Of a stretch of DNA of 64,000 bases, positions 36,901-45,820 are shown one piece after another. The translations under genes were made by a program, and so were the position numbers. This DNA comes from Streptomyces avidinii (lineage in GTDB: Bacteria > Actinomycetota > Actinomycetes > Streptomycetales > Streptomycetaceae). The stretch lies in contig NZ_BMVL01000005.1 in assembly GCF_014650695.1 (NCBI RefSeq), positions 1-64,000 of the forward strand. Reading direction: 5' to 3'. The notes below the pieces were generated by a model. The model was not told the DNA's origin and made no database searches. It saw only the letters and a list, made by a program, of their open reading frames with translations. Each line of letters begins with the position of its first letter. Positions within the stretch are counted from its first letter, which is position 1.

Positions 36901-38636
36901 GCGGCCAGTGCGAGCCGCTGGGGTGTCGGCCCGACCACCGCGACCCGGCAGGGCCCGTCGCCCCCCGACACCGGGGCGGCGGCCGCCAGCCGCGTCGCGA
37001 GCTGCGCCGGAGTGTCCGCACCGATCAGGAGTACGTCGCCCCCCGCGGCGGGACCCACCGGCGCGGCCGCATCCCCCAGCGGCAGGAAACGACGCACCGG
37101 AGCCACCCGGCCGCCGCCGGGGACCGGAGCGGGTGCCGCAGTGGGGACCGGATTCGGGGCCGGTGCGGGAGTCGCGGTGCGGGCCGGGCTCGGGATCCTC
37201 GGAGCCTCCTCCAGCACCACATGCGCGTTGATCCCGCCGAAGCCGAAGGCATTGACCCCGGCCCGGCGCGGCTGCGGCCCGCGCTCCCACGGCTCCGCCG
37301 CGCCCACCGGCCGCATCCGGGTCCGGGCCAGGTCCGGGTGCGGCTCCTCGAGATGCAGCGTCGGTGGCAGCACGCCCTCGTGCACCGCGAGCGCCGCCTT
37401 GATCAGCCCGGCCATGCCCGAGGCCTGCATGGTGTGCCCGAGCATCGACTTCACCGAGCCGAAGCCGATCCCGTCTCCGCTCCCCGGCCCGGACGGTCCG
37501 AACACCTGCGCCAGAGTGTCCAGTTCGGCTGCGTCCCCCACCGGGGTGCCCGTCCCGTGCGCCTCCAGCAGGCCGAGCGCCCCCGGCGCCCGCGGATCCA
37601 GTCCGGCCTCCCGCCAGGCCCGCTCCAGCGCCTGTACCTGGCCCGCCACCAGCGGGCTCATCAGGCTTGCCGCGCGGCCGTCGCCGGCCACGCCCGTGCC
37701 GCGGATCACCGCGTACACGCGGTCGCCGTCGCGCTGCGCGTCCGCCAGCCGTTTCAGCAGCACCACCCCGGTGCCCTCCGACAGCAGGGTCCCGTCCGCC
37801 CTGCGGTCGAAGGGCCGGATCCGTTCGCTCGGGCTGAGCGCCCGCAGCTGCGTGAACACGCTCCACAGCGTCGCGATGTGACAGTGGTGGACCGCGCCCG
37901 CGACGACCGCGTCGCAGCGCCCGGCGGCCAGCAGCCCCACCGCCTGGTCCACCGCCAGCAGGGAGGAGGCGCAGGCCGCGTCCAGGGTGTAGGCCGGGCC
38001 GCGGAAGTCCAGCCGGTTCGCGGTCCGGGCCGCCGTGAAGCTGGGCACCAGCCCGATCGACGCGTCCGGCCGCTCCGGACCCAGCGCGTCCTGGAAGGCG
38101 GAGCGCACCTGCGCGATCCGCCGCTCGCTCAGCTCCGGCGCCAGCTCCCGCAGCGTCTGCGCCAACTGGTGTGCAGTACGCACCCGTTGGTCGAGCCGTG
38201 CGGTCGCCACCCCCATGAACCCGCCGCGCCCCAGGACCACACCGATCCGCGACCGGTCGGCGGGCAGCCGGGCCTCGCCGCCCGCGTCGGCGATCGCCTC
38301 GGCCGTCGCGTGCAGGGCCAGCATCTGATCCGGCTCGGCCCCCTCCACGGCGGCCGGCATGATCCCGAACCGGGTGGGGTCGAAGGCGGCGAGCCCGTCG
38401 ATGAAGCCTCCGCGCCGGCAGTAGAACCGGTCGGCCGCCACCGGGCCGGGCGCGCCCTGCGGGTCGTAGTACACCTCCGGGTCCCAACGCCCCGGCGGGA
38501 CCTCGCCGATGGAGTCCGTACCGGCGAGGAGGTTGCGCCGGTACGCGGCCAGATCGGCGGCCCCGGGGAACACCGCGCCCATCCCGACGATCGCGGCATC
38601 GGTCGGTCGGGGGCCGCTCCGCTGTGCGTCACGCAT
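33909..38636 (-). CDS. Type I lipid/polyketide synthase B: KS-AT-DH-phosphopantetheinyl transferase
   Basis: The 1575-residue megasynthase has a KS domain at about residues 10-440: Cys222 in DAACASSLLAV, His360 in EAHGTGTPVGD and a second His in GSVKSMLGHT. An AT follows with Ser672 in GHSLGEWAAMVA. After a linker of acidic and Pro/Ala-rich repeats comes a hotdog dehydratase at about 1045-1330 with His1058 in RDHCVYLQPDGW. The C-terminal 4'-phosphopantetheinyl transferase (about 1375-1575) shows PVGIDVERV and LWCAKEAAAKAAGGG. There is no KR or ACP, so it must work with synthase A. ATG 38636 overlaps the stop of A by eight bases and has GGAGGG upstream; GTG 38648 is less likely. The domain set recalls PfaC plus a fused PPTase. 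Confidence 0.9.
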   Translation of the reverse strand: MRDAQRSGPRPTDAAIVGMGAVFPGAADLAAYRRNLLAGTDSIGEVPPGRWDPEVYYDPQGAPGPVAADRFYCRRGGFIDGLAAFDPTRFGIMPAAVEGAEPDQMLALHATAEAIADAGGEARLPADRSRIGVVLGRGGFMGVATARLDQRVRTAHQLAQTLRELAPELSERRIAQVRSAFQDALGPERPDASIGLVPSFTAARTANRLDFRGPAYTLDAACASSLLAVDQAVGLLAAGRCDAVVAGAVHHCHIATLWSVFTQLRALSPSERIRPFDRRADGTLLSEGTGVVLLKRLADAQRDGDRVYAVIRGTGVAGDGRAASLMSPLVAGQVQALERAWREAGLDPRAPGALGLLEAHGTGTPVGDAAELDTLAQVFGPSGPGSGDGIGFGSVKSMLGHTMQASGMAGLIKAALAVHEGVLPPTLHLEEPHPDLARTRMRPVGAAEPWERGPQPRRAGVNAFGFGGINAHVVLEEAPRIPSPARTATPAPAPNPVPTAAPAPVPGGGRVAPVRRFLPLGDAAAPVGPAAGGDVLLIGADTPAQLATRLAAAAPVSGGDGPCRVAVVGPTPQRLALAAKAVARGRPWRGRGDVWFTPEPLGGRMAFLFPGLEPEFAPVVDDVADRLALTAPRLTRGTSLVERALDAIATGRFFARALPELGIEADVLVGHSLGEWAAMVAAGMYPQEAADTFLGSLQPGDLRVPDLVYAALGCGAPRAQAALHGLERVVVSHDNCPHQSVICGDPEQVAAVVARLRADGVLGQELPFRSGFHTPMWEPYLGQVRAAFDRLPLRPGSLPVWSATTCAPFPAAPREVRGLVVRHLLEPVRFRELTLRLYEDEGVRSFVTLGPGSLPGFVEDSLRERPHLSVSTSSPRLPGLAALGRTCAALWAEGYAPRWDLLAEARADSEADSEAEANSEAEAVGAQEPAPASAPRPAPSRGRGMRLDLGSPLVRLGEPARAALAGLLAPPTSAPTSAPAPAPTPTAPAPGGARPVLLSALDAVLADTESAARAVAEAWSTEVPRTPEAPGAPEAPAPARANHTLRLSLAALPYVRDHCVYLQPDGWPEDSDRFPVVPMTTMLELAADAARRQAPPGLAVIGYEDVRALRWLAVEPAVDVEITVRGDGPGRLRVGLGEYASVVVLLGERYGTPPAPDDTPLHEPGPAPVSAAALYRDRWMFHGPRFAGVHEVRSVGADGIHGVLRVLPDPGALLDAAGQLFGHWMQLRLPVDRLVFPATVDRIRFYGPPPAPRELVTATARIRAVQDVTVRGDIELRGPGGGVWARIEGWTYRRFGADERVWPMKFTPEVCGIGEPRPEGWCLARRRWNDPASQELVMRRYLGAAERAAYERLAPRARAPWLLGRIAAKDALRQLLWDGGAGPVFPVEVPIGNDPAGRPLAESPSTRGFRLSISHKERIAVALAHPARPVGIDVERVTGDPDALIRIALAPAELRLAERLAAHGGTGLPAALTALWCAKEAAAKAAGGGLGGRPRDWRVAGDADSGALLVTSPEGGTYPVRTAQLTDSSPADRALTGGTLAADTAPDHVVAWTAHLAASAPCPVPFPLTEARHGN

Positions 38637-41600
38637 CGCCCCGGCCACCCTCCGCCATCAGGACCACCTGGACGTCACTTCCGTGCGTCAGTTCGTCGAG
38701 GAACGCGGCGGTCCCCGCGTCCGGCGCGATGAGAGGGATCCCGCGCCGGGCGTAGGCGCGCTCCAGTTCGGGGGTGACCATCCCGCCCGCCTGCGCCGCC
38801 CAGGGGCCCCAGTCGACGGACAGCACCCGTCCCGGGAAGGACTCGGCCCAGGCGTGCGCGAGACCGTCGAGGGCGTCGTTGGCCGCGGCGTAGTCGCACT
38901 GCCCCCGGTTGCCGTACACCCCGGCGACGCTGCCGAACAGCGCCAGGAACCGGGGTGCGGGCCAGGGCCCGTGCTCGGCGGCGGCCGCGGCCAGGTGCCG
39001 GGCCCCGGCGACCTTGGTGGTGAACACCGCGCCGAAGTCCGCCGGTTGCTTGTCCCGCAGCAGCCCGTCCCGCAGCACTCCGGCGCCGTGCACGATGCCG
39101 TCGAGGCGGCCGTGGCGCTCGCGTACGCCGGACACGACGGTCCGTACGGCCCGCTCGTCGGTGACGTCCGCGCAGTGGTAGCGGACGGAGGCGGCCGTCG
39201 CGGCGAGCGCGGCGAGGGTGGCCCTGACCTCGCGCTCGGTGAGGATCCGCGAGGCCGCGGCCTCGATCTCCGCAGGCGTACGCAGCCCCCCGGCGATCAG
39301 CGCGGCGCGCAACGCGACCCGGTCCTGGGCCTGACCGAACTCATCGACTCCGGTGGCCGGTTCGGGCGTGCGCCCGATCAGTTCCACGTGGCATCCGGTC
39401 GAGCGGGCCAGGGCGAGGGCGGTGCGCGCGGTGATGCCGCGGGCGCCGCCCGTGAGCAGGACCACCGCGTTGCGGTCCAGCAGCGGGGGGCCGTCAGGGG
39501 CGCCGCCGGTGCTCGACAGGGGGGCGGGTACGGGGAGGCGGGCCACGCGGGTGCCCTCCCCGGTGTAGCCGACGGAGGCGATGGGTCCGGTCTCGTGGCT
39601 CCCGGTTCGGATGCTGCCGCTGCCGCTGCCGCTGCCGCCGTCGCTCAGTTCCGCGACCAGCTGTGCCGCGATGCGCTCCGGGTCCTCCTTGGGGTGGACG
39701 CCCACGGCCCGGAGCAGCACATCGGGGAATTCGAGGGCCGCGCTGCGGGCGAAGCCGTGCAGACCGGCGCCGGAGGTGCCGGGCCCGGTGACGAGCAGCA
39801 GCCGCGGGGTTCCCGTCATCAGGGCCTGCCGCAGCCCCGGGAAGGCTTCGGGCAGTACGGGGCCGGCGGTGGTCCGCAGCGCGGAGAGGTCGACGAGGCC
39901 GTCGAAGCCCGGCTCGGCCGCGGGGAGGAACGCCGGCTCGGCGCCGAGGGACTCCAGGGCTGACGCGAGGGCGGGTGCGATGCCCTGGCCGTCCTCGACG
40001 AGCCCGATCCGCAGGCCGCGCAGGGTCTCGGGGGCGGCGTCGGCCGCCGGTACGGGCACGAGGTCCACCCGGAGGCGGCTCACCGGGGGCGCCACGGCGC
40101 CAGGATCGGGGACGGGGACGGGGACGGGGACAGGGACGGGTGCGGTTCCGTTGCCGGGCACAGAGGATACGGAGCGCGCGGGCGCGGGCGCGGCGGGCGC
40201 GGCGGGCGATCGGGAGGTGACCCAGTCGACGATGCCGCGCAGGGTCTTGATCCGGGAGAGTTCCTCGACGGCGGACTCGGTGGTTCCGCCCGGGTTTTGG
40301 GGGAGGCCGATCCGGTCGGCGAGGGCGCCGATGATCTCCACCCGCTTGATGGAGTCGATGGAGAGGTCCGCCTCCAGGTCCAGCTCGGGGTCGAGCATGT
40401 CGCGGGGGTAGCCGGTGCGGGTGTGGACGATCTCCAGGACGAGGTCCATGACCTCCTCGGCGGTGCGGGGGCCGGGCGGGGGTGCGGGGGCGGGGCCGGT
40501 GGGGGCGGTTCCGACGGGGCCGGGCGCGCGCCGGGACGTCTCCTCGGACGCCGAACGTGGCGAGGGGTCAGAGGGTGCGGCGGCAGTGCGTTCGGCGCCC
40601 TGCGGGGATCGCCCCGACACACTCCCGACCCCGTCGGAACCGCGGCCCGCTCCGGTGGCCCGGCCCAGGGGGCCCGCCGGCGCGGCGCCCAGGTAGCCGA
40701 GCAGGACGTCCCGTTGGGCCTCGACCAGTTCCCGGGTGCTGCGCAGGTATTCCAGGACCGTCTCCTCCCGGCGGTCCCTCGGCCTTTCCGTCGTGGGTTC
40801 GGAGCCGGTCGCCGCTACCGGCGCCGCGGCCCTCACCCGCTGCGCCGGGCGCAGGCCCCCCGGGACGGGTGCGCCGTCCGCGGTGCGGACCAGGTGGCCG
40901 TCCACGAGCCAGCCCGGGCGCCGCGGGGCGCGCTCCGGGAGGCGGGAGGTCCGGCCGCGGAAGAGGGCCTGCGGCGCCACCGGCACGCCCGCCGCCATCA
41001 GTTCGGCCACCGCCGTGACCAGCCTGACCAGGCCGTGCTCGCCCGGAACGTCCAGCGGGACCGCCGTGTGCGGTCGGTCGTGCAGGATCCGGCCGACCAG
41101 GCCGGACAGGACCCGGCCGGGGCCCGTCTCCACGAACGTCCGGACACCGGCCGCGTACATGGCCTCCACCTGCTCGACGAACCGGACCGGCTCCGCGACC
41201 TGGCGCGCCACAAGGCTTCGGACCTCGTCCGCCGCGTCCGGATACCGGTCGGCCGTCGTGTTCGACCAGACGGGGGTGTGGGGCGTTGCCATCCGGGTCG
41301 TCGCCAGTTCGGCACCGAGGGATGCCGCCGCCCCTGCCACCACCTCGCTGTGGAAGGCGCAGGCCACGGGCAGGGGTTCGGCCGTGAGGCCCGCCTCGCG
41401 CAGGGCCGTCACCGCCGCGGACACGGCCTGCGTCGGGCCCGAGATCACGCACTGCCGGGGGGCGTTGTGGTTCGCCACCACGCAGCCGGTGCGGGCGGCG
41501 ATCTCCCCCACCTCCTCCGGCGCGGCCGACACCGCGGCCATCGACCCCGGATCGGCGCCCGCGGCCGTCACGATCGCATCGGCCCGGCGGGCGCTCAGCC

Positions 41601-44600
41601 GCAGCAGGCTCTCCGTGTCGTAGGCCCCCGCCGCCCACAGTGCGGTGAGCTCCCCGTACGAGTGCCCGGCCACGGAGTCCGGCCGTACGCCGAGCTCGCC
41701 GAGCAGCAGATGCGCCGCCGCCCCGGCGAGTCCGAGGGCCGGCTGCGCCACCCGGGTGTCGGTGACCGCCGCCCGCTGGGCCGTGCGTCCCCGGGCGGTG
41801 AACGCCGCAGGCGGGAACATCGTGGACACCACCCGGTGCGGAGCCGAGTCCAGCAGGGCGCGCAGGGCGGGGAACGCCGTGAAGAGGTCGACGAGCATGC
41901 CCGGGCGCTGGCTGCCCTGTCCGGGGAAGAGGAACGCCACCCGGCCCGGCTCCACCGCTTCCTCCCGTACGTGCACCCCCGCGCCCGGGGTGAAGGTGCG
42001 GGCCCGCTCCAGCCGGGCCGCCAGCTCGTCGTGATCGGCCGCCACCACCGCCACCCTCACCGCGCCGGTCCCGGTGGCGGCGGTCTCCGCCGCGAGGTCC
42101 CGCAGCGCCCAGGGGCGGCCGGCCGCGTCGTTCTCCTCCAGCCGTGCCGCCAGCCGGGCCATCGCCCGGCCCGCCGCCCGCCGGTCCTCGCCGCGGAAGC
42201 AGAACAGCTCCGCCGGCCACTCCTCCAGCCCGTGCCGGGGCTCCGCCGAGCCGCCGTAACCGGCCAGCACCGCGTGGTAGTTGGTGCCGCCGAAGCCGAA
42301 GGCGCTCACCCCGGCGATCCGCCGCTCCGCGGGCACCGCCCAGGGCCGGGCCTCGCGGTCGAAGGAGAACGGGCTGCTCTGCGCCCGCCAGGCCGGGTTG
42401 GGTGTGTCGATGTGCAGGGTCGGCGGCCGCACACCCGTGTGGACGGCCCGGGCGGCCTTGATCAGCCCGGCCAGGCCTGCCGCGCACTTGGTGTGCCCGA
42501 GCTGTGATTTCACGGAGCCCAGCGCGCAGGCACCGGGCGCTGCCCCGGACGCGGTGAACAGCTCGCTCAGGACGGAGAGTTCGGTGCTGTCGCCGACGAC
42601 GGTTCCGGTCCCGTGCGCCTCGATCAGGCCCACCTCGCCGGCCGTGATGCCGGCCCGCGCGTAGGCCCGCTCCAGTGCCCGCCGCTGCCCTTCCGGCCGG
42701 GGCGCGGTCAGGCCCAGGGACCGGCCGTCGCTGGCGGCTCCCACCGCCTTGATCACGGCGTACACGCGGTCTCCGTCGCGCTCCGCGTCGGCGAGCCGCT
42801 TCAGGACGAGCGCGCCCACGCCCTCGCCGAGCGCGATCCCGTCGGCGGCGGCGTCGAAGGGCCGGCAGCGGCCGCCCGGTGACAGGGCCCGGACGGAGGC
42901 GAACATCAGGTAGTCGTTGATGCCGTTGTGCACATCGGCGCCGCCGCACAGCACCATGTCGCTGTCATGGTCGCGCAGTTGGCGGCAGGCGAGGTCCAGT
43001 GCGGCGAGCGAGGAGGCGCAGGCGGCGTCGACCGTGCAGTTCGCGCCACCGAGGTCGAGGCGGTTGGCGACCCGCCCGGCGATGACGTTGGCGAGGATCC
43101 CGGGGAAGGAGTCCTCGGTGAGCCGGGGCAGTTGCTCGTCCAGCTCGGCCGGGAGGTCGCCCAGGTAGGCGGGGTGCAGGGCGCGCAGCCCGTACGCGCC
43201 GGCGAGTTCCGTACCGGCCTCCGCGCCGAAGACCACCGAGGTCCGGGAGCGGTCGAAGGCGCGGTCCTTGCCGTAGCCCGCGTCCCCGAGGGCACGTGCC
43301 GAGATCTCCAGGGCCAGCAGTTGCACCGGCTCGATCCCGGCGAGCGAGGCGGGCGGGATGCCGTGCGCGAGGGCGTCGAAGGGCACCGGGCCGAGGAAGC
43401 CGCCCCAGCGGGACGGGGTGCGCTCGCCGGCCCGGGCCGGGTCGGCGTCGTAGTAGAGCGCCGGGTCCCAGCGCTCGGCCGGCACCTCCGTGACGGCGTC
43501 CGTCCCGGCGAGGACCATGGCCCAGTAGGCGGCGAGGTCCGGGGCGCCCGGGTAGGCGCAGGCCATCCCGACGATCGCGATGTCGAGCGGGTCGGCAGCC
43601 TGCGGCTCCCGCTCCGCGGACGGCCCGGTGCCGGCGAGTTCGCGGGCCCGCCGCTCCAGCAGCGCGGTGGCCCCGTCGGTGACCTGCGCGTGCAGCGCCG
43701 CGATCGTGGTGGTTCCCGTGCGCAGGGTGGCGGCCTGCCCCAGCATGAACAGCCCTTCGGAATGCTGCTGTTCCCCGGTCACGGGCTCCGTCCCGTTCCC
43801 GTCGGGGCTTCTGCGCAGGCCCTTGCTGGCGATCCGCAGCCGCCCCAGATTCAGCCGCTCCAGCTCCTCCCACATCGTGCGCGGCTCGATCCCGCTCTCC
43901 GCGAGCCGGTGCCGGGTCGCCTCGAAGGTCTCGGCGTACGGGGTGGGCGCGCACCGGGTGGCGTGACCGGGCGCGGTGCGCAGCAGGACGGTGTCCGCGC
44001 ACTCCACCGCCGCCCGCTGGAAGCCCGGCCGGATCGCGCCCGCCGCGACGGCCTCCTCGGTGAACAGATACGCGGTGCCCATCAGCACCCGGACACGGGA
44101 GCCCCGGGCGGCCAGTGGGGCCGCGGCCGCCACCGCCATCGCGGCGGACCGCTCGTCGTGGATCCCGCCCGCGAACAGCACGTCCAGGGCCTCCGGTTCG
44201 GGGCAGGTCAGCAGCCGCTCGATCTGCTCCTCCCACAGCGGGAAGGAGGCGCGCGGCCCGACGTGTCCGCCGCACTCCAGCCCCTCGAAGACGAACCGCC
44301 GCGCACCCTCGGCGAGGTAGCGCTCCAGCAGGCCGGGGGAGGGCACGTGCAGGTGGGTCCGGATCCCGGCCGCCTCCAGCGGGGCCGCCTGCGCAGGGGT
44401 GCCGCCGGCGATGATCGCGTAGGGCGGACGGGCCTCCGTCACCGCCGCCAGTTGCTCCTGGCGCAGGTCTGGCGGGGCGAAGCCGAGCAGGCCCACGCCC
44501 CAGGGGAGGTCTCCGAGCCGCTCGGCCGTCTCCGCCAGCAGCCGGCGTACGTCCGGGCCGTCCATCACCGCGAGCGCGAGGTACGGGATGCCGCCCGCGG

Positions 44601-45573
44601 CGGCCACCGCAGCGGCGAAGGGCGCCTGGTCGCTCACCCGCGTCATCGGGCCCTGCGCGACGGGGAGCGGCCGCCCGAGGGGCCGGACCCGTACGGCAGC
44701 CTCCAGGTGCCCGGCGACGGCCGCCCGTACGGCCTGCAGGACGCCGCCCGTGGTCCGGTACCGCGCGGCCAGTCGGGCCGCCGAGGCTCCGTCCTGCCCG
44801 ACGGGCAGCAGCTGCGTCCGCAGGTCCCGGGCGCCGAGCAGGGTGTGCGCGGGCCCTTCGGGCGGGGTCAGGTCGGGCCGGGCGAACACCCGGTGCCCGT
44901 CGGCCAGCCGGGTCTCGGAGCCGTCCATCGCCCGCAGTGCGGCCGCGACTTCCTCCGGCAGCCCGGCCTCTCCCTCGGCGGTCAGGGCCAGTTGCACGTC
45001 GAGCAGGACCCCGGCGGCGCCGCCCGCGACGGCCGCTGCCGCCGTGTGCGGCCCGATCCCTCCGCAGGCCCGTACGGGCACGCGGATTCCGGTGTCGCCG
45101 AGGAGCTGCTGGAGCAGGACGAAGGTGGTGGCCGAGCCCACCCGGCCGCCCGCCTCGTGGCCCTTGGCGACGAGCGCGTCCGACCCGGCGGCCACGGCGG
45201 TCCCGGCCTCGGCCGCACTGGTGACCTCGGCCCACACTCGGGGCAGCCCGGCCGCCGCGGCCCAGGCGGCCACCCGCTCGGGGGTGTGCGCGTCGGGGTG
45301 GGCGAGCAGCACGGTGTCCACCGCGGCGGGGAGTTCCGCGGGGCCGATCGGGCAGCCGACGGGCACCCGCACCCCGTACCGGGCACCGCTGCCGAGCCGT
45401 CGGCCCAGCTCCGCGAAGGCGCGCCGGGCAGCACCGGGGTCCCGGCCGAGGTCGAGCAGTCCGAGGGCCCCGGCGCGTTCGGCGGCGGTCACGACGGCCG
45501 GGTGGGGTTCCTCGAAGGGGCTGACCGCGACGACCAGGTCACGGGTGACGGCGGGCTGCGGGTGGGGGGTCAC
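38629..45573 (-). CDS. Type I lipid/polyketide synthase A: two NMO/PfaD-like barrels-KS-AT-ACP-KR
   Basis: The 2314-residue megasynthase opens with two nitronate-monooxygenase/PfaD-like flavin barrels. The first (about 1-250) has GHEAGGRVG and ACGGIG; the second (about 275-560) has LECGGHVGP and FAGGIHDERSAAMA. A KS follows at about 660-1105 (Cys852 in DAACASSLAAL, His987, His1027), then an AT with Ser1305 in GHSYGELTALWA. One ACP has Ser1741 in SIDSIKRVEII, a motif typical of PUFA-synthase ACPs. A KR closes the protein (LLTGGARGITARTALALA near 2036; Ser2215 and Tyr2228 in the active site). The barrels probably serve as enoyl reductase, as PfaD does in PUFA synthases. GTG 45573 with GGAAGAGGAG upstream is preferred to ATG 45603. 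Confidence 0.92.
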   Translation of the reverse strand: MTPHPQPAVTRDLVVAVSPFEEPHPAVVTAAERAGALGLLDLGRDPGAARRAFAELGRRLGSGARYGVRVPVGCPIGPAELPAAVDTVLLAHPDAHTPERVAAWAAAAGLPRVWAEVTSAAEAGTAVAAGSDALVAKGHEAGGRVGSATTFVLLQQLLGDTGIRVPVRACGGIGPHTAAAAVAGGAAGVLLDVQLALTAEGEAGLPEEVAAALRAMDGSETRLADGHRVFARPDLTPPEGPAHTLLGARDLRTQLLPVGQDGASAARLAARYRTTGGVLQAVRAAVAGHLEAAVRVRPLGRPLPVAQGPMTRVSDQAPFAAAVAAAGGIPYLALAVMDGPDVRRLLAETAERLGDLPWGVGLLGFAPPDLRQEQLAAVTEARPPYAIIAGGTPAQAAPLEAAGIRTHLHVPSPGLLERYLAEGARRFVFEGLECGGHVGPRASFPLWEEQIERLLTCPEPEALDVLFAGGIHDERSAAMAVAAAAPLAARGSRVRVLMGTAYLFTEEAVAAGAIRPGFQRAAVECADTVLLRTAPGHATRCAPTPYAETFEATRHRLAESGIEPRTMWEELERLNLGRLRIASKGLRRSPDGNGTEPVTGEQQHSEGLFMLGQAATLRTGTTTIAALHAQVTDGATALLERRARELAGTGPSAEREPQAADPLDIAIVGMACAYPGAPDLAAYWAMVLAGTDAVTEVPAERWDPALYYDADPARAGERTPSRWGGFLGPVPFDALAHGIPPASLAGIEPVQLLALEISARALGDAGYGKDRAFDRSRTSVVFGAEAGTELAGAYGLRALHPAYLGDLPAELDEQLPRLTEDSFPGILANVIAGRVANRLDLGGANCTVDAACASSLAALDLACRQLRDHDSDMVLCGGADVHNGINDYLMFASVRALSPGGRCRPFDAAADGIALGEGVGALVLKRLADAERDGDRVYAVIKAVGAASDGRSLGLTAPRPEGQRRALERAYARAGITAGEVGLIEAHGTGTVVGDSTELSVLSELFTASGAAPGACALGSVKSQLGHTKCAAGLAGLIKAARAVHTGVRPPTLHIDTPNPAWRAQSSPFSFDREARPWAVPAERRIAGVSAFGFGGTNYHAVLAGYGGSAEPRHGLEEWPAELFCFRGEDRRAAGRAMARLAARLEENDAAGRPWALRDLAAETAATGTGAVRVAVVAADHDELAARLERARTFTPGAGVHVREEAVEPGRVAFLFPGQGSQRPGMLVDLFTAFPALRALLDSAPHRVVSTMFPPAAFTARGRTAQRAAVTDTRVAQPALGLAGAAAHLLLGELGVRPDSVAGHSYGELTALWAAGAYDTESLLRLSARRADAIVTAAGADPGSMAAVSAAPEEVGEIAARTGCVVANHNAPRQCVISGPTQAVSAAVTALREAGLTAEPLPVACAFHSEVVAGAAASLGAELATTRMATPHTPVWSNTTADRYPDAADEVRSLVARQVAEPVRFVEQVEAMYAAGVRTFVETGPGRVLSGLVGRILHDRPHTAVPLDVPGEHGLVRLVTAVAELMAAGVPVAPQALFRGRTSRLPERAPRRPGWLVDGHLVRTADGAPVPGGLRPAQRVRAAAPVAATGSEPTTERPRDRREETVLEYLRSTRELVEAQRDVLLGYLGAAPAGPLGRATGAGRGSDGVGSVSGRSPQGAERTAAAPSDPSPRSASEETSRRAPGPVGTAPTGPAPAPPPGPRTAEEVMDLVLEIVHTRTGYPRDMLDPELDLEADLSIDSIKRVEIIGALADRIGLPQNPGGTTESAVEELSRIKTLRGIVDWVTSRSPAAPAAPAPARSVSSVPGNGTAPVPVPVPVPVPDPGAVAPPVSRLRVDLVPVPAADAAPETLRGLRIGLVEDGQGIAPALASALESLGAEPAFLPAAEPGFDGLVDLSALRTTAGPVLPEAFPGLRQALMTGTPRLLLVTGPGTSGAGLHGFARSAALEFPDVLLRAVGVHPKEDPERIAAQLVAELSDGGSGSGSGSIRTGSHETGPIASVGYTGEGTRVARLPVPAPLSSTGGAPDGPPLLDRNAVVLLTGGARGITARTALALARSTGCHVELIGRTPEPATGVDEFGQAQDRVALRAALIAGGLRTPAEIEAAASRILTEREVRATLAALAATAASVRYHCADVTDERAVRTVVSGVRERHGRLDGIVHGAGVLRDGLLRDKQPADFGAVFTTKVAGARHLAAAAAEHGPWPAPRFLALFGSVAGVYGNRGQCDYAAANDALDGLAHAWAESFPGRVLSVDWGPWAAQAGGMVTPELERAYARRGIPLIAPDAGTAAFLDELTHGSDVQVVLMAEGGRGDA

Positions 45574-45791
45574 GGGCGCTCCTCTTCCAATGTTGTGTGA
45601 CATTGCGGAGTGCAGGGCGAAAGGACGGGCGAGCGGTGAGCAGGCGAACCGACGAGCCGACGAGCCGTGCAACGGCGGTGCGGGCAGGGCGGAGGACGGG
45701 GGAGTGCGGTGGTCACGCGCACCGGCCGGAGGCACCCACCGTGGGTACGGCGGGCTTGAACCGTGGTCAAACACCCGCAATGCCGCGTTGC

Positions 45792-45820
45792 ATCGTGCGG
45801 TGGCCGCCGTGCACTGTCAA
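45792..45820 (-). promoter_or_regulatory. Candidate promoter of the lipid-synthase operon
   Basis: On the minus strand TTGACA (45815-45820) is followed after 17 bases by CACGAT (45792-45797). The -35 is an exact consensus and the -10 is weak. It would give a leader of about 210 bases before GTG 45573. Prediction only. Confidence 0.3.

Noticed and set aside
38637..38648. GTG 38648 as start of synthase B
   Set aside because: GGAGG would lie only one base upstream of it. ATG 38636 has workable spacing and keeps a short overlap with synthase A.
25129..45573. Control of the lipid-synthase operon by the rare TTA-codon system
   Set aside because: I noticed no in-frame TTA codon when reading these genes. 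The scan was by eye, so a single codon could have been missed.
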